Below, piece after piece: positions 41,521 to 50,129 of a stretch of 64,000 nt of DNA; the stretch's first letter is position 1, and each line of letters opens with the position of its first letter. Position numbers and translations under genes: made by a program. The DNA is from Azospirillum sp. (GTDB taxonomy: Bacteria > Pseudomonadota > Alphaproteobacteria > Azospirillales > Azospirillaceae): positions 412,001 through 476,000 of the forward strand of contig WGNK01000003.1 of assembly GCA_016124535.1 (NCBI GenBank), read 5' to 3'. The notes below the pieces were generated by a model, which saw only the letters and a program-made list of their open reading frames with translations, searched no databases and was not told where the DNA came from.

Positions 41521-43476
41521 TCACGGCGTCTTGAGCATCTCCCCCGGCGGTCCGGGGGAGATCGTTCCCTCGCCGATCCGCGCCAGCGGCAGCACGTCGA
41601 AGGCGATGGTGACCCGTTCGCCGCGGCTGCGGAACGGTCGGACGCCGTGCCAGAAGAAGGACGGGAACAGCACCAGCCGGCCGGGCGTCGGCGGCACCAC
41701 CCGCAGCGGCGGCGGCGTGTCCAGCGGGAGCGTCATCGCCGGACGGCCCAGTTCCAGACAGCCGGCATCGGGGTCGCCGTCGTCCTCGAATTCAGGCACT
41801 TCGACATAGTAGACGCCGCTCAGCCAGCCCTCGGGATGGATGTGGGCGGTATGCCAGCCGCCGCTTTCCAGAATCACCGACCAGCTGCGGTAACCGTGGC
41901 GGCTCGGCCGGCCGGCCGGGAACGGATGGCCGTCGCCCTGCGGCAGGCTGGCCATGAACGCCTGCAGCCGCTGCTCCAGGGCGGTCCGGAACGCCTGGAT
42001 CGCGGCCGAGGGCTCGGTAAACAGATTATTGCCGGTCTGGGTGCCGCCGCGGATGCTCTGATAGGTCGGGTCGCGCCGGCGCGAGGTCAGCGCGCGCAGC
42101 TCGGCGGCCAGGCTGTGGTTGAACCGGGCGAGATCGGGCTCGCCCGGCGGGGTCCCGAGTTCGAGCACCTGGACCCAGCGCTCACCATCGGTCAGCGCGT
42201 CGGCGGCGGCGGTGTCGCCGGCCAGACGGTGGCCCAGCGCCTGGTAGGCCAGGGCCTCCTGGTCGAAGCGATCGACCGCCAGCGCGCGGGCACAGGCCGC
42301 GACCGCGCCCGCGCCGTCACCCCTGGCCAGCAGCGCCAGCGCCAAGCCGCGCTGGAACGGCGGATGGTCGGGACGCTGCGCGACCGCGCGGCGCAGGTGA
42401 GCGATGCCGTCCTCCGGGGCGGTTCCCGCGGCCAGTACCATGCCCAATTCATAACCGCCGTCGACGTCCCCTGCCGCGCTGGCAATGCGGAAGGCTGCCA
42501 GCGCAGCAGGGGCATCGCCGGCGCGCTTGAGCGCCCGGCCGAGCAGGGTCTGGACCCGCCCGTCCTGCGGCCGGGCCGCGGCGGCGGTGCGCAGGCTGTC
42601 GAGCGCCTCGTCGTCGCGGCCCAACTCGCGCAGGCACTCGGCCAGGTTCTCGTGGGCGCGTTCGGCCAGCGGATCATGCTGCAGCGCCGCCCGATAGGCC
42701 GCGACCGCCCCGCCCGGGTCGCCGTTGCGCTGGCGTACCACGCCCAGGTTGTTCCAGGCATCGGCGTGTCCCGGCGCCACGGCGAGCGCCTGTTGCAGCA
42801 CCGCGGCGGCGAATCCCAGCTTGCCCTGGTCGGTCAGCGCACAGCCGAGATTGCTCAGCGCCTCGACGAAATCGGGGCGGCTTGCGGTTGCCCGGCGAAA
42901 GGCGGCGACCGCCCCCTCGAGATCGCCGGCGTGCTGGAGCAGCACACCCAGATTGTTATGAGCCGCGGCATGGTCGGGGTCCACCGCCACCGCCCGCCGA
43001 TAGGCCACCGCGGCGGCACCGCCGCGCCCGGCGAGCTGGAGCGCCAGGCCCAGCTCATAATGGCTGAGCGCATGCCCGGCCAGACCGGCCGCAGCCTGTT
43101 CGAGCAGCGGGATCGCGCGGTCGAGCCGGCCCAGCCGCCGTTCGACCAGGCCCAGATTGAAGCTGGTTTCGGCGTCGCCGGGCTCGGCGTCGAGGGCGAG
43201 GCGGAACGCCTCGCCCGCCGCTTCAACCTGGTCGGCGGCGAGCAGCACGGCGCCGCGGTGGCGCTGGATCGAGGCGCTGCCCGGATCGCCGGCCAGCGCC
43301 CGGTCGAGCAGCCGGATCGCCCCGGTGAGGTCGCCCTCCTGGAAATGCACCACGCCCAGCAGTTGCAAGGCCCGGACATGGTCCGGCCGGTCGTCCAGGA
43401 GCGCCCGGTAGAGCCGGCGCGCCGCCGCGAGATTTCCGGCCTGATGGGCGGCCAGCGCCTCGGCGAGCCGCTCCAT
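41521..43476 (-). CDS. TPR protein with C-terminal 2OG-Fe(II) oxygenase domain
   Basis: A 651-residue protein with about eleven TPR units (residues 1-430) such as AAAHNNLGVLLQHAGDLEGA. The C-terminal part (about 450-640) has the signature of the putative 2OG-Fe(II) oxygenase family: SWSVILESGGWHTAHIHPEG and GRLVLFPSFFWHGVRPF, giving an H-x-H...H iron site. Such proteins may hydroxylate protein side chains; the substrate is unknown. It starts one base after the hemN stop, so the two are in one operon and translationally close. Confidence 0.83.
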   Translation of the reverse strand: MERLAEALAAHQAGNLAAARRLYRALLDDRPDHVRALQLLGVVHFQEGDLTGAIRLLDRALAGDPGSASIQRHRGAVLLAADQVEAAGEAFRLALDAEPGDAETSFNLGLVERRLGRLDRAIPLLEQAAAGLAGHALSHYELGLALQLAGRGGAAAVAYRRAVAVDPDHAAAHNNLGVLLQHAGDLEGAVAAFRRATASRPDFVEALSNLGCALTDQGKLGFAAAVLQQALAVAPGHADAWNNLGVVRQRNGDPGGAVAAYRAALQHDPLAERAHENLAECLRELGRDDEALDSLRTAAAARPQDGRVQTLLGRALKRAGDAPAALAAFRIASAAGDVDGGYELGMVLAAGTAPEDGIAHLRRAVAQRPDHPPFQRGLALALLARGDGAGAVAACARALAVDRFDQEALAYQALGHRLAGDTAAADALTDGERWVQVLELGTPPGEPDLARFNHSLAAELRALTSRRRDPTYQSIRGGTQTGNNLFTEPSAAIQAFRTALEQRLQAFMASLPQGDGHPFPAGRPSRHGYRSWSVILESGGWHTAHIHPEGWLSGVYYVEVPEFEDDGDPDAGCLELGRPAMTLPLDTPPPLRVVPPTPGRLVLFPSFFWHGVRPFRSRGERVTIAFDVLPLARIGEGTISPGPPGEMLKTP

Positions 43477-43477
43477 C

Positions 43478-44839
43478 TCAGACCGCCCTGGCGTGGCGTG
43501 GGCCGGCGGCCTGACCGCGGGCAAGATGGCTGTCGAACGCGGCGGCGACTGCACGGACCAGCGGTCGCGCCGCTTCCGGTACGGTAAGACGGTCGCCTGC
43601 GATCGTCGCGACGCCGTCGGCGACCAGGGGTTCGAGGCGGTCGAGCGCCTCGTCGAACGCCGCGACCGAGACACCGTGGCGGCCGGCAACCGCGCCGAGA
43701 TCGACGCTGAGGTCGCACATCAAGCGCTCAATCAGGTCGCGGCGCATCAGGTCGTCGGCATCGATCGCAATGCCCCGTGCGGTCGCCGGACGGCCGGCGA
43801 TGATCGCCTGGGCATAGTCGCGCTGCAGGGTGGCGTTCTGGATATAGCCCTCGGGCAGGGCGCCGATCGACGAGACCCCGAAGCCGAGCAGGGCCTCGGC
43901 CCCGTCGGTGGTGTAGCCCTGGAAATTGCGACGCAGCCGGCCGGCGCGCTGGGCCACCGCCAGGTCGTCGTCAGGCACTGCGAAATGGTCGAGCCCGATC
44001 GGCTGGTGCCCCGCCGCGGTCAGGGTTTCGGCGATGACGCCGAACTGGCGCCAGCGAGCGGGGCCATCGGGCAGGGCGGCCTCGTCGATCTTCTGCTGAT
44101 GCTTCTTCATCCAGGGCACATGGGCATAGCCGAACACCGCCAACCGCTGCGGCGTCAGCGACAGCGCGGTCCGGGCGTTTTGCCGGCAGATTTCCTCGGT
44201 CTGGCCGGGCAGGCCATAGATCAGGTCGAGATTGACATTGGCGATGCCGGCGGCGCGCAGGCGGTCGATGGCGGCGCGCGACAGGTCGAGCGGCTGGATC
44301 CGGTTGACCGCCCGCTGGACCTCGGCGTCGAAGTCCTGGACGCCCAGGCTGGCGCGGGTGACCCCGGCGGCGCCATAGGCGGCGGCCAACTCGGCGCTCA
44401 TGGTACGGGGGTCGATCTCGACCGCGATTTCGGCGTCGGCCGCGACGTCAAAGCGCTGGCGGAACCGGTCCATCACCGCCTGGAAATCGTCGGGCGCCAC
44501 CAGGTTGGGCGTGCCGCCGCCCCAATGTATATGGCGGATCGTCAGCCGGCCGGGAACCAGCCCGGCGATCAGGTCAATTTCCCGGCCGACCAGGTCGAGG
44601 TATTCGGCGATCGGCTGGTAGCGTTTGACCACACGGGTGTGGCAGCCGCAATACCAGCACATCGATTCGCAGAACGGGACATGCAGATAGAGCGAAATCC
44701 CGGTGCCGGGGGCGAGGCGTCCCAGCCATTCCCGATAGTGATCGGCCCCGACCGCGGGGGAAAAATGCGGTGCCGTCGGATAGCTGGTATAGCGCGGCAC
44801 TCTCAGCGCGTCGTATTTGGCGAGCAGGTCTGGCGTCAT
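43478..44839 (-). CDS. hemN: Oxygen-independent coproporphyrinogen III oxidase
   Basis: A 453-residue radical SAM enzyme that decarboxylates coproporphyrinogen III in anaerobic heme (or bacteriochlorophyll) synthesis. The cluster motif CESMCWYCGC (C57, C61, C64) is intact, as are PRYTSYPTAPHF near the start, HIHWGGGTPNL, SLGVQDFDAEVQRAVNR and NLDLIYGLPGQT. These mark true HemN rather than HemW. A perfect FNR-type box is centred 41.5 bases before the ATG. It is followed by the TPR/2OG-oxygenase gene. Confidence 0.95.
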   Translation of the reverse strand: MTPDLLAKYDALRVPRYTSYPTAPHFSPAVGADHYREWLGRLAPGTGISLYLHVPFCESMCWYCGCHTRVVKRYQPIAEYLDLVGREIDLIAGLVPGRLTIRHIHWGGGTPNLVAPDDFQAVMDRFRQRFDVAADAEIAVEIDPRTMSAELAAAYGAAGVTRASLGVQDFDAEVQRAVNRIQPLDLSRAAIDRLRAAGIANVNLDLIYGLPGQTEEICRQNARTALSLTPQRLAVFGYAHVPWMKKHQQKIDEAALPDGPARWRQFGVIAETLTAAGHQPIGLDHFAVPDDDLAVAQRAGRLRRNFQGYTTDGAEALLGFGVSSIGALPEGYIQNATLQRDYAQAIIAGRPATARGIAIDADDLMRRDLIERLMCDLSVDLGAVAGRHGVSVAAFDEALDRLEPLVADGVATIAGDRLTVPEAARPLVRAVAAAFDSHLARGQAAGPRHARAV

Positions 44840-44873
44840 GATGGGTACCTTGGGCCGCCGGGCTGTCGGGGGC

Positions 44874-44887
44874 CTTGATCGAGATCA
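44874..44887. promoter_or_regulatory. FNR/FixK-type box upstream of hemN
   Basis: TTGATCGAGATCAA is a perfect match to the FNR/Anr/FixK consensus TTGAT-N4-ATCAA. Its centre lies 41.5 bases from the A of the hemN ATG. Oxygen control of hemN by this family is established in other proteobacteria. Confidence 0.82.
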
Positions 44888-45030
44888 AGCGGGCGAGGCC
44901 ACCCTGGGCGAAGTGCGCCGGCGGTCGCTGCTTGTCAAGTCCGGCCCGCTGCTGCAGCCGGCGGCCGGCGCCCGAATCCGAAGCTCGGGCTTGTCGGTCA
45001 TGGTCGGCGCAACCATGATCTGGCATAGAG

Positions 45031-45060
45031 CGGGTGGGAAAGAAACGGGTGGGAAAGAAT
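45031..45060. repeat. 15-bp tandem duplication in non-coding DNA
   Basis: CGGGTGGGAAAGAAA is followed immediately by CGGGTGGGAAAGAAT, with one mismatch, in the intergenic region before the receiver-HD gene. Confidence 0.85.
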
Positions 45061-45166
45061 AAAGACCTCTGCCGCTTGCGGTGACGTCCGCCGGTATCCG
45101 CCCTGCGCCGGTCACTCGTCACCAGGTCCGATTCCTCCAACCCCAGTCCTAGAGGAGCCTGCTGCG

Positions 45167-46267
45167 ATGGAGCGCGTCACCATCCTCCATCTTGAAGATC
45201 AGGGCTTTATGAGGAGTCTGGTCCGCGCGATCTGCGAGAATCTCAATTTCCACTACGTCGGAGTCGCGAGCCATGAGAAAGCCGGGGAAGTCCTGGCCGA
45301 GGGCAATATACAATATATTCTGAGCGACATCTCGATCGCTGATGACGAGAATGCCGGTATCGCTTTCGTTGATAAGTTGCGTGAAGATCCAAGATTCCAC
45401 GGCGTGCCGGTGGTGATGCTGACCAAATTCGGCGAGGAACAGGCGTTTCGCTCCGCCATCGAAGTCGGCGCCGACGACTATCTGCTGAAACCGGTGCCGG
45501 CGAACCGGCTGCGCCAGGGGCTGGAGCGCTGGTCGCGGGTGGTCGAGGCGCAGGTCGCGTGGACCGCTCTGGACCGGCGCCAGGCAAAGCTGCTGCGCTT
45601 GACCCTGGGCACGCTCGGACATGCCTTCGATGTTGCGGCCCGCGGCGGCGATCCACCGCTCGAGTTGGTTCGGGACAACTGCTTCGATCTGCTGCAGGCC
45701 GCGGCCGACGACCAGCTGATGGGCGTGCTGGGCACCCTGCGCCAGGAATTCGCCAGGACCTTTGCCCATAGTTTGAGGATGGCAGCCTATCTGGCCTTCT
45801 ATGCCCATTCCATGAACTGCGGCCGCGATCGGATGAGGGAGATGGCGACCGCCGGATTGCTTCACGACATCGGGGTATCCCGCATGGATCCGGAATTCAT
45901 CGACAAGGCGGTCTGGACCGCCAAAGAAACCAAATGGTTCGAGGCGACCCACATCAGCCACAACCTGGAAATCGTTCCCAAGCTGGCAAAGCATCAGCCG
46001 CCGGAAACCTCGACGATCCTTTTCGCGGTTTGCTGTCACCACCATGAGCGCCTGGACGGCTCCGGACCCCTGGCTTTGCAGGGGGAGGGACTGAGCACCG
46101 AGGCGCGGATGGCCGCGATCATCGATCTTTTTCTGAACCTTAGAATACCGCGGGGGGTGGTCGGGTTCGCGCCGGGCAAGGCGGCGGTCTGCGACCGGAT
46201 CGCACAGACACCGGGGCTCGACGGCGCTCTGGTGGCCGACTTCATCGCCTCGATCGGGCCGGAATGA
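45167..46267 (+). CDS. Response regulator with degenerate HD-GYP-like domain
   Basis: A 366-residue protein. The receiver (1-125) has HLEDQ, Asp 54 (LSDISIADD) and Lys in DDYLLKPV. From about 190 comes an HD-type domain: LRMAAYLAFYAHSMN, LLHDIGVSRMD, then HHHERLDGSGPLAL. In HD-GYP proteins the last motif reads HHE-x2-DG-x-GYP; here GYP is replaced by GPL. It may be a c-di-GMP phosphodiesterase with altered activity or a non-catalytic sensor. AGAGGAG precedes the ATG. It is divergent from hemN. Confidence 0.8.
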   Translation: MERVTILHLEDQGFMRSLVRAICENLNFHYVGVASHEKAGEVLAEGNIQYILSDISIADDENAGIAFVDKLREDPRFHGVPVVMLTKFGEEQAFRSAIEVGADDYLLKPVPANRLRQGLERWSRVVEAQVAWTALDRRQAKLLRLTLGTLGHAFDVAARGGDPPLELVRDNCFDLLQAAADDQLMGVLGTLRQEFARTFAHSLRMAAYLAFYAHSMNCGRDRMREMATAGLLHDIGVSRMDPEFIDKAVWTAKETKWFEATHISHNLEIVPKLAKHQPPETSTILFAVCCHHHERLDGSGPLALQGEGLSTEARMAAIIDLFLNLRIPRGVVGFAPGKAAVCDRIAQTPGLDGALVADFIASIGPE

Positions 46268-46361
46268 CCCGCCGTCACCGCAAGCCGATTGACAGCCACG
46301 CGGCTGCGGGCCTAAGGCCGCGGGTCAGCACGCGCGACGTGCATTTTGCCTGGATCTGCCG

Positions 46362-47723
46362 ATGTCCCTGATCACGCCCCGAACCCCGCCTGGGGTGATG
46401 GAATTGTTGCCAGCCCAGCAGGTCGCGTTCCAGCGGCTGCTCGACACCATTCGCCGCGGCTACGAGCGGTTCGGTTTCCTGCCGATCGAGACGCCGGTGT
46501 TCGAGACCGTCGAGGTGCTGCTGACCAAGAGCGGCGGCGACACCGAAAAGCAGGTCTATTTCGTCCAGTCGACCGGGGCCCGCCAGCAGGGCCGCGAGGC
46601 CGAACTGGCCTTGCGCTTCGATCTGACGGTGCCGTTGGCGCGCTATGTCGCCGAGCATGAACGGGAGCTCGCGTTTCCGTTTCGCCGCTATCAGATCCAG
46701 CGGGTCTACCGGGGCGAACGGGCCCAGAAGGGACGCTTTCGCGAATTCTATCAGTGCGACATCGATGTGATCGGCAAGGATGCCTTGTCCCTTCATTACG
46801 ATGCCGAAATGCCAGCCGTGATCAGCCATGTTTTCCAGGCGCTCGGCGTCGGCAACTTCACCATCTCGATCAATAACCGCAAATTGCTGCTGGGCTTGCT
46901 CGACAGCCTCGGGGTCGCCGGCGGCGAGCGCCAGGGGGCGGTGCTGCGCGAAATCGACAAGCTGGACAAGATCGGGATCGAGGCGGTTCGCCGAAATCTT
47001 TGCGATAGCGAAATGGGTATGGAGACAGAGGCGGCTCATCGGCTGCTCGCCCTGATCGCCATGACCGGCGATACCGACCGCACGCTCGACCAGCTGGACC
47101 GGCTGGAGATCGCCGACGCCCGCTTCGCCCAGGGCCGCCGGGAACTCGCCACGGTGGTGGCCGGGCTGCGGGCCCAAGGCGTGCCGGACGCGCGGTTCCG
47201 GATCAATCTGGCAATTGCCCGCGGCCTCGATTACTACACCGGCACCGTCTATGAGACCCATCTCGACGACCATCCGGGGATCGGCAGCGTCTGTTCGGGC
47301 GGCCGCTATGACGATCTGGCCAGCCATTACACCAAGTCGCGCCTGCCCGGAGTCGGGCTCTCGATCGGGGCGACCCGTCTGTTCCACCAGCTGCTCGAAG
47401 CCGGTCTGGTTACTCCGGGCAGCGGCGTCACCGTGCTGGTGACTCAACTCGACCCCTCGCTTCTGCGTGATTATTTCGAGATCGCATCGATGTTGCGGGC
47501 GGCTGGGATCGCGACGGAGATGCAGCTGGAGCCGGCGAAGATCGCGCGCCAGATGAAATACGCCGACCGTGCCGCTATCCCCCTGGTGGTGTTGATGGGC
47601 GGCGATGAGAAGGCGCGCGGCGAGGTCACCTTGAAGCATCTCGGCACCGGCCGGCAGCAGACTTTTGCTCGGGCCGAGCTGCCGGAGCGGGTTGGCCAGG
47701 CCATGGCCCCGACCGCTGTGTGA
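46362..47723 (+). CDS. hisS: Histidyl-tRNA synthetase
   Basis: A 453-residue class II synthetase. Motif 1 surrounds [16 protein letters not shown]. Motif 2 is [20 protein letters not shown]. The histidine-binding motifs are [13 protein letters not shown] and GGRYDDLA, and motif 3 is [13 protein letters not shown]. The anticodon-binding domain spans about 340-440. The motif 2 end (FYQCD) is of the type seen in the eukaryote-like HisRS group rather than the FHQ type of E. coli. A TTGACA is present 70 bases upstream. Confidence 0.95.
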   Translation: MSLITPRTPPGVMELLPAQQVAFQRLLDTIRRGYERFGFLPIETPVFETVEVLLTKSGGDTEKQVYFVQSTGARQQGREAELALRFDLTVPLARYVAEHERELAFPFRRYQIQRVYRGERAQKGRFREFYQCDIDVIGKDALSLHYDAEMPAVISHVFQALGVGNFTISINNRKLLLGLLDSLGVAGGERQGAVLREIDKLDKIGIEAVRRNLCDSEMGMETEAAHRLLALIAMTGDTDRTLDQLDRLEIADARFAQGRRELATVVAGLRAQGVPDARFRINLAIARGLDYYTGTVYETHLDDHPGIGSVCSGGRYDDLASHYTKSRLPGVGLSIGATRLFHQLLEAGLVTPGSGVTVLVTQLDPSLLRDYFEIASMLRAAGIATEMQLEPAKIARQMKYADRAAIPLVVLMGGDEKARGEVTLKHLGTGRQQTFARAELPERVGQAMAPTAV

Positions 47724-47935
47724 GTGGCCGGCCCGCCCCCGCCCGGAACTCGGCGACGATGTCCTGGACGATGATCACCGGCGCCTGCTGACGCTGCTCA
47801 ATCAGCTGTTCGCCATCCTTCAGACCGGGCCCGACCCGGCTCACGGCGACACTGGGCGAGCTGGTCTGCACCGCGGGGGGCCATTTCGTGCGTGAGGAAG
47901 CCGCGCGACCGCCGCTATTCTCCTTAATTTATGGC
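47716..47935 (+). pseudogene. Frameshifted, truncated bacteriohemerythrin remnant
   Basis: Overlapping the hisS stop in another frame is a sequence like the start of bacteriohemerythrin: a Trp, then ELGDDVLDDDHRRLLTLLNQL with the first iron His in the DDDH motif. The next expected part, LGELV--HFVREE with its HF-x-x-E motif, is present but in a different frame, joined near 47838, and the C-terminal helices with the remaining iron ligands are lost. There is no good start codon. It is probably a decaying gene copy of an O2/iron-binding protein. Confidence 0.6.
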
Positions 47936-48074
47936 GGCCGACGGCGTCGGGGATTGACTGCCGGTCGTGCTGGCGGGCTTTGGGAAAACGTCGCTGGAAA
48001 ATCATCTTGGCAGGCGCTAGCCTCAAGCCGTCAACGGCCCTGGCGAACGGCCGAAAAGAGCGGGAGGATGGATC

Positions 48075-48626
48075 GTGGCGAGATGGGTTTGGGGCGCCCT
48101 GATGCTGATCATGAGCTCGGGCATGGCGCGGGCCGACATCACCCTGTTCCAGGAAGACAGGATCGACCTCGCGATCGAACGGGGCGACCTGGACGGCGTC
48201 AAGGGCGAATTGATGCGCGGCGTCAGTCCCGACGCGACCGACAGCAAGGGACGGCCGCTGCTGGTTCGCGCCGTGGTTTCGGGAAATCTTGACATGGTCA
48301 AGCTGGTGCTGGCCCAAGGTGCCCACGTCACGATGACCGACAAGGTCGGCAATACGCCGCTCTATTGGGCGGCCGAGTCCGGGGATGCTGCGGTGGTCGA
48401 TCTGCTGCTCAAGGCCGGGGCAAAGGTCGACCAGGACAATCGCCAGGGCATGACGCCGCTGATGGTGGCGGCGCGCGGCGGCCGTGCCGCGGTGGTCGAG
48501 CGCTTGCTGGCCGCCGGTGCCAAGGTCGATATCCTCGATGTGACCGGGCGTAGTGCGTTGACCTGGGCCGCGGACAGCCGCAACCCGCGGATTCAATCGG
48601 TCCTGCGCAAGGCGGGCGCGCGCTGA
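48075..48626 (+). CDS. Exported ankyrin-repeat protein
   Basis: A 183-residue protein with a signal peptide (residues 1-20, cut near ARA-DI) and four ankyrin repeats, for example KVGNTPLYWAAESGDAAVVD and RQGMTPLMVAARGGRAAVVE. The GTG start at 48075 has GGGAGGA upstream; an out-of-frame ATG is nearby. It would act in the periplasm in protein-protein contacts. It is followed 22 bases later by cobD, but the functional link is unclear. Confidence 0.83.
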   Translation: MARWVWGALMLIMSSGMARADITLFQEDRIDLAIERGDLDGVKGELMRGVSPDATDSKGRPLLVRAVVSGNLDMVKLVLAQGAHVTMTDKVGNTPLYWAAESGDAAVVDLLLKAGAKVDQDNRQGMTPLMVAARGGRAAVVERLLAAGAKVDILDVTGRSALTWAADSRNPRIQSVLRKAGAR

Positions 48627-48648
48627 ACTTCGCCGGCGGTTGATCACC

Positions 48649-49647
48649 ATGGGCGGAGCAGAGCCGATCCTCACAGCCCCGGCGCCTTTGCTGTTGTTGG
48701 CGGCGCTGGCTTTGGACGCCGCGGTCGGCGGGCTCTATCCGATTGCCGGAGCGCTGCCCTCGCCGGCGGTGGTGATCGAATACCTGACCCTGGATCTGGA
48801 GCGGCGGCTCAACCGCACCGAACGGGGCGAGGTCACCCGGCTGGTGCGCGGCATGATCGTGGCGGCGCTGATCACCGCCGCGGCCTGGACGATCGGTTCG
48901 GTCGCCGCCACCTTCGCCCGCAGCCAATCGAGCTTCGGCCAACTGCTGGAGATCGTGCTGCTGTGGTCGTGTCTGGCGGTGCGAGTGCCGTGGGACCGGG
49001 TTCGCGCGGTGCGGCGGGCGCTCGATACCGGCGGCTCGGTGGCGGCGCGGGCCGCCGCAACCGGCCTGTCCGGTCGGCCGCTCGACGCCCTCGATCCCCA
49101 CGGCATTGCCCGCGCGGCGATCGAATTCGCCGCACGCGCGCTCGACCGCCAGGTGGTGGCACCCGCATTCTGGTACATTTTGCTCGGCTTGCCGGGCGCC
49201 TTGGCCTGGGGTGCCGTCGAAGCGATGAGCCGGGCGATCGGCCATAGCGACCCACGCCATGAACAGTTCGGCATGACCGCGGCGCGGCTCGACGACGCCT
49301 TGAACTTTCTGCCGGCGCGTCTGACCGCGGTTCTGATCATCCTGGCCGCCGCCTTTGTGCCGACCGCCAACCCGGTGCGGGGATGGCGGACCATGGTCCA
49401 GGATGCCCGCAGCCACCGCTCGCTCAATGCCGGCTGGCCGGCGGCGGCATTGGCCGGTGCCCTGGGGCTGGCTTTGGGCGGGCCTTACCGTCAGGGCGAG
49501 GTGGTGGTCCACGATCCCTGGATCGGCCGCGGCCGCGCGCGCGCCCTCGCGATCGACATCGGGCGGACCCTGGCGCTCTACGCCGTCACCTGCCTTCTGG
49601 TGCTGGGACTGGTCGGCGCCCTGCTGGCCGGGTTGGCCCGGCTGTAA
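48649..49647 (+). CDS. cobD: Adenosylcobinamide-phosphate synthase
   Basis: A 332-residue integral membrane protein of the CbiB/CobD family, which attaches aminopropanol (or its phosphate) to adenosylcobyric acid in B12 synthesis. Diagnostic stretches are DPHGIARAAIEFAARALDRQ, VAPAFWYILLGLPGALAW, MSRAIGH, ARLDDALNFLPARLTAVL and SLNAGWPAAALAGALGLALGGP. Several transmembrane helices are predicted. An in-frame TTG three codons earlier exists; the ATG was chosen. It is separate from cobO at 15.9 kb. Confidence 0.93.
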   Translation: MGGAEPILTAPAPLLLLAALALDAAVGGLYPIAGALPSPAVVIEYLTLDLERRLNRTERGEVTRLVRGMIVAALITAAAWTIGSVAATFARSQSSFGQLLEIVLLWSCLAVRVPWDRVRAVRRALDTGGSVAARAAATGLSGRPLDALDPHGIARAAIEFAARALDRQVVAPAFWYILLGLPGALAWGAVEAMSRAIGHSDPRHEQFGMTAARLDDALNFLPARLTAVLIILAAAFVPTANPVRGWRTMVQDARSHRSLNAGWPAAALAGALGLALGGPYRQGEVVVHDPWIGRGRARALAIDIGRTLALYAVTCLLVLGLVGALLAGLARL

Positions 49648-49762
49648 ACCATGCGCGCCGCCGTGGTCCGGCCGATTTTCCCGGTCGTGGCGTGCTCCGG
49701 CCATGGTAAATTCCATTCAACGCGGGGGTTACCGCCCGCGCCGCTTCCGGAGGACTTCGCTG

Positions 49763-50071
49763 ATGGCCGATCCGACCCCCGTGACCGTCGTCCCGCCACC
49801 AGAGCAGGCGGTCCAGCAGCTCGGCGCGGCGACCGGCACCCTGGCGGAGAAGGTCGGTGAAGCTTATGAGGCGGTTAAGGAGGTCACGATCCGGACGGTC
49901 GACGCCGCCGGGGCGGTCGCCACCACCTGCCAGCAGGGATTTACGGTCAAGTGGGACGATCTGTGGAACCAGCCGTTGAGACAGGTCGGCTCCGAGCTGC
50001 TGAGCGCGGTGTCGACCTGCGCCGAGGCGGTGGGTCAATCGGTCAAGGCATTGATCTCTGTGACGTTCTAG
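49763..50071 (+). CDS. Small helical hypothetical protein
   Basis: A 102-residue protein without signal peptide. After a Pro-rich start it is largely helical, Ala/Val/Thr-rich with heptad-like spacing (AATGTLAEKVGEAYEAVKEV). It has two Cys and two Trp. The style recalls short phasin-like helical proteins but no firm match is made. A strong GGAGGAC ribosome binding site lies before the ATG, which supports it as a real gene. The function is unknown. Confidence 0.65.
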   Translation: MADPTPVTVVPPPEQAVQQLGAATGTLAEKVGEAYEAVKEVTIRTVDAAGAVATTCQQGFTVKWDDLWNQPLRQVGSELLSAVSTCAEAVGQSVKALISVTF

Positions 50072-50129
50072 GATTTCTGCGACGTTCTGGTCATTCTCCC
50101 GACCCGTCGGGTCCACGCGCGGGGGCCGA

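Larger units (their letters stand above)
44840..45166. other. Divergent intergenic region hemN / receiver-HD gene
   Basis: The gap holds the FNR-type box near hemN, a 15-bp direct repeat at 45031-45060, and the ribosome binding site (AGAGGAGCC) of the plus-strand gene. No small gene is supported. Confidence 0.5.

Noticed and set aside
46289..46317. TTGACA with a weak -10 before hisS
   Set aside because: The -10 candidate (CTAAGG) is poor and lies in a GC hairpin; kept only as a remark.
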